Shown here piece by piece: positions 18,328 through 26,973 of a stretch of 64,000 bases of DNA. The notes beneath the pieces are model-generated. The model ran no database searches. It was not told the origin of the DNA and saw only the letters and a program-made list of their open reading frames with translations. Position 1 is the first letter of the stretch; every line of letters begins with the position of its first letter. The stretch spans positions 62,001-126,000 of the forward strand of contig NZ_JPRN01000001.1 of NCBI RefSeq assembly GCF_000737715.1, in the 5' to 3' direction. Origin of the DNA: Chryseobacterium sp. JM1 (lineage in GTDB: Bacteria; Bacteroidota; Bacteroidia; Flavobacteriales; Weeksellaceae). The position numbers and the translations under genes are program-made.

Positions 18328-19110
18328 CTACAGAACCAGCTTTTTGGGAAGATTATGCAGAAGCTCTGTGTTGATGATTTCTGCGCAGATAGACGGTTTC
18401 TCCCAATGTCCATTGTGTCCGCAGTCTAAGATATAGGATTTTATATTGGTTCTGTCCGGAAGATGCTTGATCATCATATCCGTTTTTACGGCATTGTCAT
18501 GTTTCCCGGCTAAAATCAGAATTTTGGACTCAAGATTTTCCATGATATGTTTCTTGTCCGTTCGTTCCACCATACCTTTTACACAGGCAAGAGCTCCCAT
18601 ATTGTTTGTAGAAAGGGCGGTGGCAAGGGCAATTTCAATTTTCCCTTCCAGAATATCTCTTTCATTGGGATTGAAAAGATTGGGAATGCCGGCTTTGGCG
18701 TAATGGGTAAAAGCGTCTTTAATGATTCTGTAGCTTTTGATCCGTTGCTGTTTTTTCTCCTCATCATCGGCGAAATAGGTTGAGAAGAATAGCGTAAGGC
18801 TTTTAAGGGTCTCAGGATATTTTTCTGCAAATGCCAGTGAGGTATAGCCGCCCATGGAATGCCCCAGCAAGTGTACCTTACTTAGTTTTTCATGGTCTAA
18901 AACTTTTTTCACTTCATCAGCCATCAGTTCCATGGTGTGAACTTCCGCCAGAATATCAGACTGGCCATGACCGGGAAGGTCTATTTTCAACAGTGAAAAA
19001 TGATCGGAAAGATGAGGTTCCATATCGCTCCAGATAGAAAGGTTTTCCATAAAGCCGTGAAGCAGCACCAAAGTTTCTTTCCCGTTTCCTTTTCTTTCGA
19101 AATTCAGCAT
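18328..19110 (-). CDS. Alpha/beta hydrolase
   Basis: A 260-residue alpha/beta-hydrolase fold enzyme: oxyanion-side LVLLHGFMENLSIW, nucleophile elbow LLGHSMGGYTSLAFA (Ser), Asp region ILILAGKHDNAVK and catalytic His in LDCGHNGHWEKPS. No signal peptide. It resembles small cytosolic esterases and acyl hydrolases; substrate unknown. It lies 71 bases upstream of the patatin on the same strand, so the two may form a lipid-related unit. Confidence 0.87.
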   Translation of the reverse strand: MLNFERKGNGKETLVLLHGFMENLSIWSDMEPHLSDHFSLLKIDLPGHGQSDILAEVHTMELMADEVKKVLDHEKLSKVHLLGHSMGGYTSLAFAEKYPETLKSLTLFFSTYFADDEEKKQQRIKSYRIIKDAFTHYAKAGIPNLFNPNERDILEGKIEIALATALSTNNMGALACVKGMVERTDKKHIMENLESKILILAGKHDNAVKTDMMIKHLPDRTNIKSYILDCGHNGHWEKPSICAEIINTELLHNLPKKLVL

Positions 19111-19193
19111 GATCTTAAATTTATAACAGTTAAAAATATTTCAGCAGACAATATCGGTCTGAAATCAATTGTATCTTCAAATGTAAATAAAAA

Positions 19194-19216
19194 AAGAGCA
19201 TTCTGAAAATGCTCTT
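19194..19216 (-). terminator. Terminator after the orphan exbD
   Basis: AAGAGCATT / AATGCTCTT with a five-base loop, followed by TTTTTTT on the minus strand, just past the exbD stop. Confidence 0.85.
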
Positions 19217-19221
19217 CTGTC

Positions 19222-19740
19222 TTATTGGGTTAATTCGGTATACACTTTCTTTTCCCAAGGCTTTATATCAGTGATGCCGTATCTTTCTTTTTTAGAGATC
19301 GCGATATTGTCGAGAATATCTACGAAGTTCTTATAGTTGGCTTCATCTGTTGGTTTTACAATCACTGTGAAATTTTCAGGTTTCGGAGCGTTTTTGTACG
19401 CTTCAGAAATAATCTTTGATATTTTCACCCCACTGAAATCTGTTTCTTTCAGGTTTCCGGAATTAAGATCTTTCTCGTTGCTCTGGTGATAAAACACTCT
19501 GTTGTCTTTTCCTAAAATAAAGGTAACCTGGTTTCTTTGATCCATAACAACCGGTCCGCTTGGTGGAGTTCCTTTTGCTGGTAGTCCCAGATCCATTACA
19601 TTAGGTTTTGTAAAATTGGTAGTGAACATAAAGAAGGTGATCAGTAGGAATCCCAGATCTACCATTGGGGTCATATCCACGCGGATTAATTTTTTCTTTT
19701 GCTTGCCGCCCTGCTTTTCCTGTGCAATTACTTCAGCCAT
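19222..19740 (-). CDS. ExbD/TolR family protein (unpaired paralogue)
   Basis: A 172-residue proton-channel partner: a basic cytosolic N-terminus, one TM helix at about 22-44 in DMTPMVDLGFLLITFFMFTT with the conserved proton-carrying Asp of PMVD, then a periplasmic domain. It is a clear paralogue of the second ExbD at 37293: both share MTPMVDLGFLLITFFMFTT, KPNVMDLGLPAK and a C-terminal Y/FKNFVDILD with DxKPWE. No exbB or tonB flanks it and it has its own terminator, so it must pair with a channel encoded elsewhere, perhaps the 35743 ExbB. Confidence 0.88.
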   Translation of the reverse strand: MAEVIAQEKQGGKQKKKLIRVDMTPMVDLGFLLITFFMFTTNFTKPNVMDLGLPAKGTPPSGPVVMDQRNQVTFILGKDNRVFYHQSNEKDLNSGNLKETDFSGVKISKIISEAYKNAPKPENFTVIVKPTDEANYKNFVDILDNIAISKKERYGITDIKPWEKKVYTELTQ

Positions 19741-19964
19741 AATTCATAATTTTAAATGTTAAACGGTACTTGATGAAGCGTCTAGAATTCATCGTGATTC
19801 GGAAGAACCGATGCAAAGTCTGTACCTAAATTTCTTAAATGATATAAAAAATCTAAAATCAATTATAATTTAACATTAAATCTTTTGATGGGTGTATAAA
19901 TTCATAATGTTTTATGATAGTTTAAGGGTTTATATTGTATTTGTCTATATTGGGATGCAAAAAA

Positions 19965-19994
19965 AAGCCTTACCAAAATTAATTGATAAGACTT
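19965..19994 (-). terminator. Terminator after dsbD
   Basis: Twelve-base arms AAGCCTTACCAA / TTGATAAGACTT with wobble pairs, then a run of eight T on the minus strand, about 20 bases past the stop. Confidence 0.75.
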
Positions 19995-20013
19995 TATGAT
20001 ATTTAAAGTAATC

Positions 20014-22080
20014 TTACTTCGTTGTTTTGTAGTAATTAACTCCGCATTCTAAGAATTTTTTAAAATCCTCTTTCGGCATATATCCGGAAACCGGTGTGTT
20101 GATTACTTTTCCGTCCGGTGTGATCAGAACGTAGTGCGGCTGGGAATTGTTGTTGAAATTCACCTGCTGGAATAAGCTCCATCGGTCACCAATCGTTTTT
20201 ACCTTTTTGATCTGTCCGTCACCAAGATCGATTTTGGTTTTCTGATCTTCCGGAAGCTCTTCCTTGTCATCTACATATAAAGAAGCCAGTACCACATCAT
20301 TCTGAAGGATTGGTAAGATATCCGGTTCGCTCCAGACGAATTCCTCCATCTTCCTACAGTTTTCACAGCCGTAGCCGGTAAAGTCAATGAGGATCGGTTT
20401 GTTTTCCTTTTTAGCAAGTTCAATGGCTTTAAAGAAATCATGTTCAGGGTGCATTCCGAGGATACCGTCTTTTTCATCATGGAAATAGCTGACGTTCAAC
20501 GGAGGCAAAATACCACTTAGTAGCTGAAGTTTTGGACGCTCAGAAGGAATTAATCCCTGGATCAGATAAATCACAAAACCGATTCCCAATGCTCCCAGTA
20601 TCTTTCTCGTAATAGAAATCTTAGGTTTTTTATCATCGTGCGGAAATCTTATAATTCCGAATAAGTATAAAGCCAGTCCCAATGCAATTACGATCCAGAT
20701 AGCAATGAAAAGTTCTCTTTTCAACAGGAATGTTTTAGATACCAGGTCAGCTTTAGATAAGAATTTTAAAGCCAGAGCCAGTTCTACAAATCCAAGAACC
20801 ACTTTCACCGTATTCATCCATCCTCCAGATTTTGGAAGACTCTTTAAAGCTTGCGGGAATAAAGCCAGCAAACCGAATACGATAGCCCATGCCAGTCCAA
20901 ACCCTGCTAATGCAAAGGTAAGCAGCATCGGAACATTGGAAGATCCTGTAACCGCACTTCCTAATAAACCGCCCAGAATAGGACCGGTACATGAGAAAGA
21001 AACAATAACCAGCGTTAATGCCATGAAGAAAATACCTACAAGTCCGCCAGCCTCTTCAGCTTTTGAAGACTTGTTAGCAATAGAACTTGGAAGCGTAATG
21101 TCATAGTATCCGAAGAAACTTCCTGCAAAGAAAATAAATATGATAAAGAAGGCGATATTCAGCCAGACACTGGTAGAAATTTCATTGAAAATATTCCCTG
21201 CAATCCCGTCAATCAGGTGGAATGGAACACTTAATAATACGAAGATCAAAAGAATGAAAAATCCATAGATCAGTGCATCTCTTTTACCTTTTGCTTTGTT
21301 GCTGCTTCCTTTTGTAAAGAAAGAAACCGTAAGCGGAATCATCGGGAAAACGCACGGCGTCAATAAGGCAATTAAACCTCCTGCAAATCCTAAGAATAAA
21401 TATGTCCAGTAGTTTTCGTCAACTTTCGTAGAAGCAGTTCCACAATCCGTTAAAGGCTTCTGGAAATCAATGGTCGCTATTTTTAGCTGCTTGGGATCTA
21501 ATTGTGAAGTTTGGGTAACGGTTACTTCTCCTTTAGCAGGAGTGGCAGCAACAGTTTCTATCGTTTTCGCTGAATCTTTTGTAGCTTCAGTTTTTTCTTC
21601 TGCCGTTTCTTCAACAGCTCCTTTCGGGGTTACTTTTTGGTTGAATTCTAATGTATTCGGTGCAAGACACACTCTGTCGTCACATGTCTGATATGTAATT
21701 TCAGAAGTCACATCACCCGGTTTTGTAGGGTCTTTTAATTTGAATTTCTGCTTGAAACCGGCCGAGTTGGAATAAAAAACAATCGTTCCGCCAAAAGCTT
21801 CCGAAAATTCCTCATGCTTTTTACCGACTTCAGTAAATTTTCCAATCAGTTCAATATTCTTCCCTGAAACTTTATATTCGGTAGGGATTCCAGTATCTTC
21901 CGGAAGGTCTTTGGAATAAATATGCCAGCCGCTTTCCATCGTAGCGTTCAGAACAGCTTCATATTGATTGTTCCCCAAATCGTTGATGGTGAACTTAAAT
22001 TTTACAGGATTCTTGATCTGTGCATTAATTCCTGCCGCTAAAAAGAGCAGCACTACTAAAAACCAGTTTCTAAATTTCAT
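20014..22080 (-). CDS. dsbD: Thiol:disulfide interchange protein DsbD
   Basis: This 688-residue inner-membrane protein carries electrons from cytosolic thioredoxin to periplasmic thiols. Layout: signal peptide 1-21 (ending AGINAQ), an N-terminal domain with TYQTCDDRVCLAPN, a low-complexity linker (about 155-200), about eight TM helices (about 228-520) starting with GGLIALLTPCVFPMIPLTVSFF and including SFSCTGPILGGLLG, which supply the membrane cysteine pair, and a C-terminal thioredoxin domain with DFTGYGCENCRKMEE (CENC). It overlaps tilS by four bases (ATGA). Confidence 0.95.
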   Translation of the reverse strand: MKFRNWFLVVLLFLAAGINAQIKNPVKFKFTINDLGNNQYEAVLNATMESGWHIYSKDLPEDTGIPTEYKVSGKNIELIGKFTEVGKKHEEFSEAFGGTIVFYSNSAGFKQKFKLKDPTKPGDVTSEITYQTCDDRVCLAPNTLEFNQKVTPKGAVEETAEEKTEATKDSAKTIETVAATPAKGEVTVTQTSQLDPKQLKIATIDFQKPLTDCGTASTKVDENYWTYLFLGFAGGLIALLTPCVFPMIPLTVSFFTKGSSNKAKGKRDALIYGFFILLIFVLLSVPFHLIDGIAGNIFNEISTSVWLNIAFFIIFIFFAGSFFGYYDITLPSSIANKSSKAEEAGGLVGIFFMALTLVIVSFSCTGPILGGLLGSAVTGSSNVPMLLTFALAGFGLAWAIVFGLLALFPQALKSLPKSGGWMNTVKVVLGFVELALALKFLSKADLVSKTFLLKRELFIAIWIVIALGLALYLFGIIRFPHDDKKPKISITRKILGALGIGFVIYLIQGLIPSERPKLQLLSGILPPLNVSYFHDEKDGILGMHPEHDFFKAIELAKKENKPILIDFTGYGCENCRKMEEFVWSEPDILPILQNDVVLASLYVDDKEELPEDQKTKIDLGDGQIKKVKTIGDRWSLFQQVNFNNNSQPHYVLITPDGKVINTPVSGYMPKEDFKKFLECGVNYYKTTK

Positions 22081-23396
22081 TTTTTCTTTTCATTAAAAAT
22101 TTTGAGAATACTTTTCGTTTTCTCATCCTTTGCGTATCGTCTGTCCTGTCTTAGTGGTATGATTCCGAGCACGGAATTGTTGCCATCACACAGGATCCAA
22201 ATTTTTTGCCTCGCTAAAATAGATAATTTTTCGTCCCTAAAAAATTTAGAAACTTTCTTTTTCCCTGAAAAACCCGCAGGATAAAATTCATCTCCATTCT
22301 GTTGTTTTCTTAAACGCAGTGGAAGTTGCAGTTTCTCAGCATCAAAATCCCATTCAAAACAGTTATTGATTCCTTCAATGTTTTCAATGGTGTCATCAAG
22401 GCTGATGTGAGTTTCGTTTTCAGAAAGACTCAGGTTTTCAGCCAGAAGAATTTCTTCTTTTTCTTCTTTTGAATCAGATTTCCCGGCTAAAATTAATTCA
22501 TTTCTGTTGATAATCAATACATAATCGCTGGAAAAAAAAGTGCTCCCACTTTGAGCTGAGAAGATTTTTTTAATCTCTTCTTCTTTTTTAAAACCGTATT
22601 TTTTTAGAATTTCAAATTTTACAAAATCACTTTCATTATTCAGCTTTTCTTTTGATATAATTTTTTCTTTTAAGTTAAAGGTAGAAATGCTGTTTTCTAT
22701 CTCTTCAATCTGCTTTTGAACAAAATTTTTGGTTTGATTTAAGTAATCAGAACTTCTTTTGAAATTGTCCAGAAAATGGTCATTCGTTTCTAAAAGCCTG
22801 GGAACGATTTCGTTTCTGATTTTATTCCTTAAATAATCACTTTTTTTATTGGAAAGATCTTCCCGGAAATCAATCCCGTTTTCTTCAGCATATTCATAGA
22901 TTTCTTTTTTTGAAAAACTAAGAAGGGGACGGAGCGTGTGATTGCTGTCAGCTGGAATTCCACTCAGTCCGTCGATTCCTGAAGCTTTTGAAAGATTAAT
23001 GATAAAAGTTTCCAGCTGGTCGTTCAGATGATGGGCAGTCACCAGAAATTCCAGCTGTTCCTGATTCTGAATTTCCCTGAAAAAACGGTAACGAAGTTCT
23101 CTGGCCCAAAGCTGAATAGAATTTTCCGGTTTTTTATCTTTTTCCGAAACCTCATACAGGTGAAACGGAATATGATTTTTCTCACAAAAATCCTGAACCG
23201 TCTTCTGATCAAGATCCGAATCTTCACCACGGAGTTTATAATTGATATGGGCAATCTGATAAACTAGCCCCAAACCCTGAAAAAAAGAGGCCAGAACCAT
23301 AGAATCGGCACCACCGCTCACGGCCAAAAGATAGCGGTGATTTTCCGGGGCTTGAACAAGGTTTTCAAGCTGATTTTTAAAACTGATTTTTTCCAA
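22077..23396 (-). CDS. tilS: tRNA(Ile)-lysidine synthase
   Basis: A 439-residue enzyme that converts C34 of tRNA-Ile(CAU) to lysidine. The N-terminal PP-loop is LLAVSGGADSMVLASFF, followed by HINYKLRGEDSDLD, VTAHHLNDQLET and the LSGIPADSNHTLRPLL region. The C-terminal TilS domain is present (LRLRKQQNGDEFYPAGFSGKKKVSKFFRDEKL). The start is TTG at 23396, since no ATG occurs in frame between an upstream stop and the PP-loop. A minus-strand TATCTTTG box (23422-23429) lies 26 bases upstream and supports this start. Confidence 0.93.
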   Translation of the reverse strand: MEKISFKNQLENLVQAPENHRYLLAVSGGADSMVLASFFQGLGLVYQIAHINYKLRGEDSDLDQKTVQDFCEKNHIPFHLYEVSEKDKKPENSIQLWARELRYRFFREIQNQEQLEFLVTAHHLNDQLETFIINLSKASGIDGLSGIPADSNHTLRPLLSFSKKEIYEYAEENGIDFREDLSNKKSDYLRNKIRNEIVPRLLETNDHFLDNFKRSSDYLNQTKNFVQKQIEEIENSISTFNLKEKIISKEKLNNESDFVKFEILKKYGFKKEEEIKKIFSAQSGSTFFSSDYVLIINRNELILAGKSDSKEEKEEILLAENLSLSENETHISLDDTIENIEGINNCFEWDFDAEKLQLPLRLRKQQNGDEFYPAGFSGKKKVSKFFRDEKLSILARQKIWILCDGNNSVLGIIPLRQDRRYAKDEKTKSILKIFNEKKK

Positions 23397-23421
23397 AACG
23401 TTTGTTGAGAATTTCGTTCGT

Positions 23422-23429
23422 ACAAAGAT
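23422..23429 (-). promoter_or_regulatory. -7 box of the tilS-dsbD unit
   Basis: TATCTTTG on the minus strand. A plus-strand TAACTTTG at 23457-23464 probably serves the divergent OmpA-lipoprotein gene. The two lie about 30 bases apart, pointing away from each other. Confidence 0.6.
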
Positions 23430-23486
23430 AATGCATATAGTTCAATTGAATTTTCCTAACTTTGATTCGTCTAAAAATGATTACGT

Positions 23487-24320
23487 ATGAAGATTTTTAA
23501 AATTTTAGCAGTTTCTGCAATGGCGTTGGGATTGACCTCTTGTGTCTCCAAAAAGCAGTACGATGCGTTAAGTTCAAACTATAAGCAGTGTATTGAAAAT
23601 ATTGGCGAAAGACAAAGAGAGATCCAGGATTTAAAGTCTCAGAATTCTGCATTGTCAGGGGAAAATAATCTTTTAAAAAGCCAGCATGATGCTTTGAAAT
23701 CATCTTTGGATGCCTGTCTTTCAAATACGGGTAAAAGTTCAGCGAATATTGATAAACTGGTTGGAGAGATCAATGCTTCCAACTCTTATATCAAACAGTT
23801 GATTTCAAACAATGCTAAAAATGACAGTCTGAACTTGGCATTGTCTAACAAGCTTAAAAGATCTCTTGATAATGTAGCGGATGATGACGTACAGATAAAA
23901 GTATTGAAAGGAGTGGTAATGATCTCTCTTTCTGATAAAATGCTTTACAAGACAGGAGATTACAACATTCAGCCTACCGCTCAGGAAGTATTGGGTAAAG
24001 TAGCTAAAGTGATCAATGATTACGATAAATATTCTGTCCTGATTGAAGGAAATACAGATAACGCACCTTTAAGCTCTCCTAATTTACCGAGAGATAACTG
24101 GGATCTTTCTGCATTGAGAGGTACAGCAATTGCGAAGGTTCTTCAGACACAGTTCGGAGTAGATCCTGCAAGAATCACGGCAGGTGGACGTTCTGAATAC
24201 AATCCTAAAGCAACGAATATGAGTGTTTCCGGAAGAGCGGAAAACAGAAGAACGGAAATCATTATCATGCCTAAACTGGATGAGTTTATGAAATTGATGG
24301 ACATTACTCCTAAGAAGTAA
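23487..24320 (+). CDS. OmpA/MotB-domain lipoprotein
   Basis: A 277-residue protein. Residues 1-19 form a lipoprotein signal with lipobox LTSC (Cys19). Residues 20-130 form a coiled coil rich in Asn and Gln. From about 145, the OmpA-like peptidoglycan-binding domain shows MLYKTGDYNIQPTAQEVLGKV, VLIEGNTDNAPL, NWDLSALRGTAIAKVLQ and GRAENRRTEIIIMP, whose Asp and Arg contact diaminopimelate. It probably tethers the outer membrane to peptidoglycan. It is monocistronic with a strong terminator. Confidence 0.92.
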   Translation: MKIFKILAVSAMALGLTSCVSKKQYDALSSNYKQCIENIGERQREIQDLKSQNSALSGENNLLKSQHDALKSSLDACLSNTGKSSANIDKLVGEINASNSYIKQLISNNAKNDSLNLALSNKLKRSLDNVADDDVQIKVLKGVVMISLSDKMLYKTGDYNIQPTAQEVLGKVAKVINDYDKYSVLIEGNTDNAPLSSPNLPRDNWDLSALRGTAIAKVLQTQFGVDPARITAGGRSEYNPKATNMSVSGRAENRRTEIIIMPKLDEFMKLMDITPKK

Positions 24321-24342
24321 TTTAAACCAAACATACCCATAA

Positions 24343-24380
24343 AAATAAATCCCGAAGCAATTCGGGATTTATTTTTTTAA
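24343..24380 (+). terminator. Terminator after the OmpA lipoprotein gene
   Basis: Fourteen-base perfect stem AAATAAATCCCGAA / TTCGGGATTTATTT with a GCAA tetraloop, followed by T. Confidence 0.9.
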
Positions 24381-24948
24381 TCAAATTAATTCTTCTTTTT
24401 TCAATAATGAAATAATCCGTTGAAAAAATGAATTGGATATTTGTGTCTTAGTTTTTTTTCGCGAAGAATCCGCTCTGCCTATTGGCCCAGCGGTCTTCTG
24501 ATTCTCAGTGTTAGTTAGTTTTTCCCCTACATTCATTTCCTTTTTTTCTTAGTGTTTTTACCCCTTGTTCTCTGCAAATGTATAACTATGTTCAACACAA
24601 ACATATCCGTATTTTCCCGGTATTTTGCATCGTGGTTTTCCCGGAATCATGAATTTTGGTTTAAATGGTGCTTTCTTTTGCGAGGATGAAATGCGTGTAA
24701 ATTTCTGATTTTTAATTATTTAACCATTTCAAGGTTCCGAACCTTGACACGGTGAGCGGGATTATCTAACTGTTATTAAAAAAACTCATATTCCAAATCA
24801 GGTTAATGTAGTACGTAATCAGCAGTTTGTATTAATTCTATTATTTATTTTAAAAGAATGCTTATATTTAAGTCTCCGAAAAGAGAAATAAAATAGAGAG
24901 GTATCCGAAAATCTTAAAGAGTAGGAAATTAATACTAAACTAAAAAAT
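24381..24948 (+). other. Gene-poor region before the cysteine-rich peptide
   Basis: About 570 bases without a supportable ORF. The part at 24450-24760 has pyrimidine-rich tracts and locally higher GC than other intergenic DNA of the window. I could not fold it into a known RNA by eye. The last 120 bases are the leader of the peptide gene; TATATTTA at 24862-24869 is a possible -7 box. Confidence 0.4.
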
Positions 24949-25101
24949 ATGAAAAATTTAAAAAAAATGTCAAGAGGACAAATGAAAGAAGTACAGGGAG
25001 CTATCAGAGATTGTAACCCCCAGATCATTTGTCGTGTAACGAGAGACTGTTGCCCGGGTTGGGTATGCGGTTCACCGGGTGAGTATTGTATAGCCTTATA
25101 A
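24949..25101 (+). CDS. Small cysteine-rich bacteriocin-like peptide, knottin-like spacing
   Basis: A 50-residue peptide. Residues 1-17 (MKNLKKMSRGQMKEVQG) look like the short leader of Chryseobacterium bacteriocin-like peptides, which normally read MKNLKKLSREELK...GG; here the cleavage site is GA rather than GG. The core has six cysteines at 22, 28, 34, 35, 40 and 47, i.e. C-X5-C-X5-CC-X4-C-X6-C, the order expected of an inhibitor cystine knot, with CCPGWVC in the middle. It has a leader of about 80-120 bases and a following hairpin. No transporter, peptidase or immunity gene is next to it. Confidence 0.8.
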   Translation: MKNLKKMSRGQMKEVQGAIRDCNPQIICRVTRDCCPGWVCGSPGEYCIAL

Positions 25102-25115
25102 TAGAGCACATATAT

Positions 25116-25151
25116 TAGAGAAAGGAGGGATTAATTTCTCTCCTTTTTCTT
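25116..25151 (+). terminator. Probable terminator after the small peptide gene
   Basis: AAAGGAG / CTCCTTT arms (with an alternative AGAGAAA / TTTCTCT pairing) followed by a T-rich tail, 15 bases past the stop. Confidence 0.6.
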
Positions 25152-25508
25152 TGATGCTCTGGCATTCTATAAAACCCAAGCTACCTGCTCAACATAAATA
25201 TCTGTGAAATCTGTGGTTAAAAAATATCAACCTCAAAATTCACAAAAGCTTTTTAAACACTTAAGTTATTTGAAGTTTAAATACTATGAAAATAGGAAGG
25301 TCACATAAGTTCTCAAAAATCAAAGATTTTATACGGGATAAATAAACGTAAACATCTGCATGATCTGATTAATCAGCGTGAATTTTTTTTAATCAAGATA
25401 TACTCGTGACCTTTATCAGAATCAATAAAAAAAAAACTTGATCTGCTCCACAAGTTTTGCATGTGATCCGAATTTTAAAATGATTAAATTTGTTTAAATT
25501 AAAATTGT
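25152..25508. other. Intergenic, nothing recognised
   Basis: About 350 AT-rich bases with no ORF of note. TAAATTTG at 25485-25492, 17 bases before the O-methyltransferase ATG, is a likely -7 box. Confidence 0.45.
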
Positions 25509-26156
25509 ATGAGCTTTTTTGAAGAAAAGAATCCTGAAATGGACAGGTATCTGGAAACACATGCTTCCTCAGAGCCTGAAATTCTGAGAAAACTTAGAAG
25601 AGAGACTTATCAGAAAACTACGCAGCCGCATATGATATCCGGATATCAGCAAGGCAGGCTTCTGACGATTGTTTCCCAAATGATTCAGCCTAAAAATGTA
25701 CTTGAAATAGGAACTTTTACTGGATATGCGACTCTTTGTCTGACAGCAGGCCTTGCTAAAGATGGGAAAATAACTACACTGGACGTTAATGAAGATCTTG
25801 CTTATCTTCCCAAGAAATATTTTGAAGAAAGTGAATTCGCGGGACAGATTGATTTTAAACTTCAGGACGCTAAAGAATTTTTAAGAGAAACTGATCAGAC
25901 TTTTGATCTTATCTTTATAGATGCCGACAAGGAGAATTATGCAGAATATTTCAGATTGATTAAGCCCAGAACAAAATCCGGTTCCGTGGTGATGTTTGAT
26001 AATGTTTTGTGGTACGGCAAAGTACTGGAAGAAAATCCAAAACAAAGATCCACTCAGATCATCAAAGAACTGAATGATTTGATCGCAAAAGACGACGATT
26101 TTGAAAATCTTATTTTACCTTTGCGTGATGGAGTGAATTTTCTGAGAAGAAAGTAA
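25509..26156 (+). CDS. SAM-dependent O-methyltransferase (class I, COMT-like)
   Basis: A 215-residue enzyme of the caffeoyl-CoA O-methyltransferase-like family. Motifs: MISGYQQGRLL, SAM-binding VLEIGTFTGYATLCLTAGL, ITTLDVNED, the metal-site FDLIFIDADKENY and VVMFDNVLWYGKV. Bacterial members include TrmR, which methylates 5-hydroxyuridine at tRNA position 34, and small-molecule catechol methyltransferases; sequence alone does not separate them. It is soluble, with no signal peptide. Confidence 0.88.
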   Translation: MSFFEEKNPEMDRYLETHASSEPEILRKLRRETYQKTTQPHMISGYQQGRLLTIVSQMIQPKNVLEIGTFTGYATLCLTAGLAKDGKITTLDVNEDLAYLPKKYFEESEFAGQIDFKLQDAKEFLRETDQTFDLIFIDADKENYAEYFRLIKPRTKSGSVVMFDNVLWYGKVLEENPKQRSTQIIKELNDLIAKDDDFENLILPLRDGVNFLRRK

Positions 26157-26172
26157 GACACAAGATACAAGA

Positions 26173-26214
26173 CAACAGATATCAGACGAACTTCAGTAAA
26201 TCTGAAATCTGTTG
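26173..26214. repeat. Inverted repeat between O-methyltransferase and NlpC/P60 genes
   Basis: Fourteen-base arms CAACAGATATCAGA / TCTGAAATCTGTTG with one mismatch and a 14-base loop. No T run follows, so it is a poor terminator. The words TCTGAAATCT belong to the low-complexity repeat style seen elsewhere. Confidence 0.5.
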
Positions 26215-26239
26215 TCTGAAATCTATCATCTAAAAAATT

Positions 26240-26956
26240 ATGAATAAAGGAATTTGTAACGTTACAGTAGCACCGGTCCGCGCAGAAGGTTCTGACAAGG
26301 CGGAAATTGTTACGGAAATATTGTTTGGAGAAAGCGCTGATATTTTGGAAGTGAATAAAAACTGGACCAAAATAAAGATGCATTATGACGGATATGAAGG
26401 ATGGATGGATACCAAACAGCTGAGATCTGTAACAGACGAGGATTTGGCCAAAAGAAAAGTAACCGTAGTGACTGAGGATTTTTCATCAGTACTGATGAAA
26501 GATGGGAAAACCCTTCTTTCAATGGGATCTGAGGTAGAATTTCCGGTAGTGGCTTCAAGAAGAAGTCATGATCTTCGCGAAAGTATTGCTTTGGCAGCGA
26601 AGGAATTCCTTAATGTGCCTTATCTATGGGGTGGCAAAAGTTTTTTTGCGGTAGACTGCTCCGGGTTTACACAACTCGTTTATAAAATTCATGATATAAA
26701 ATTGCCGAGAGATACTTATCAGCAGGCAGAAGTTGGTGTACCTTTGACTTTCGTTGAAGAGAGCCAGCCTGGAGATTTAGCTTTCTTTGAGAATCCGGAG
26801 GGGAAAATTATTCACGTAGGAATTATGCTGGATAACCAAAGGATCATTCATGCCTCAGGAAAAGTAAGGATAGATATTCTTGATTCTACAGGGATCTTTA
26901 ACAAAGAAATGAATAAACATACGCATAAGCTGAGAGTGATTAAAAACATGCTCTAG
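26240..26956 (+). CDS. C40 peptidase (NlpC/P60) with SH3 domains
   Basis: A 238-residue cell-wall hydrolase. Residues 1-60 form a bacterial SH3 domain (ICNVTVAPVRAEGSDKAE, INWTKIK-like, YEGWMDTKQL), a second SH3-like segment follows to about 105, and the NlpC/P60 domain runs from about 112. The catalytic Cys is in VDCSGFTQLVYK, His in HVGIMLD and the third residue in IIHASGK. It should cut D-Glu-meso-Dap bonds. No signal peptide is visible, so it may recycle imported muropeptides in the cytosol. Confidence 0.9.
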   Translation: MNKGICNVTVAPVRAEGSDKAEIVTEILFGESADILEVNKNWTKIKMHYDGYEGWMDTKQLRSVTDEDLAKRKVTVVTEDFSSVLMKDGKTLLSMGSEVEFPVVASRRSHDLRESIALAAKEFLNVPYLWGGKSFFAVDCSGFTQLVYKIHDIKLPRDTYQQAEVGVPLTFVEESQPGDLAFFENPEGKIIHVGIMLDNQRIIHASGKVRIDILDSTGIFNKEMNKHTHKLRVIKNML

Positions 26957-26973
26957 CCTTAAATACGGTCGGA

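Noticed and set aside
24819..25109. Minus-strand 96-residue ORF across the small peptide
   Set aside because: It is the antisense shadow of the cysteine-rich peptide and its leader; composition is not gene-like and no start context is seen.
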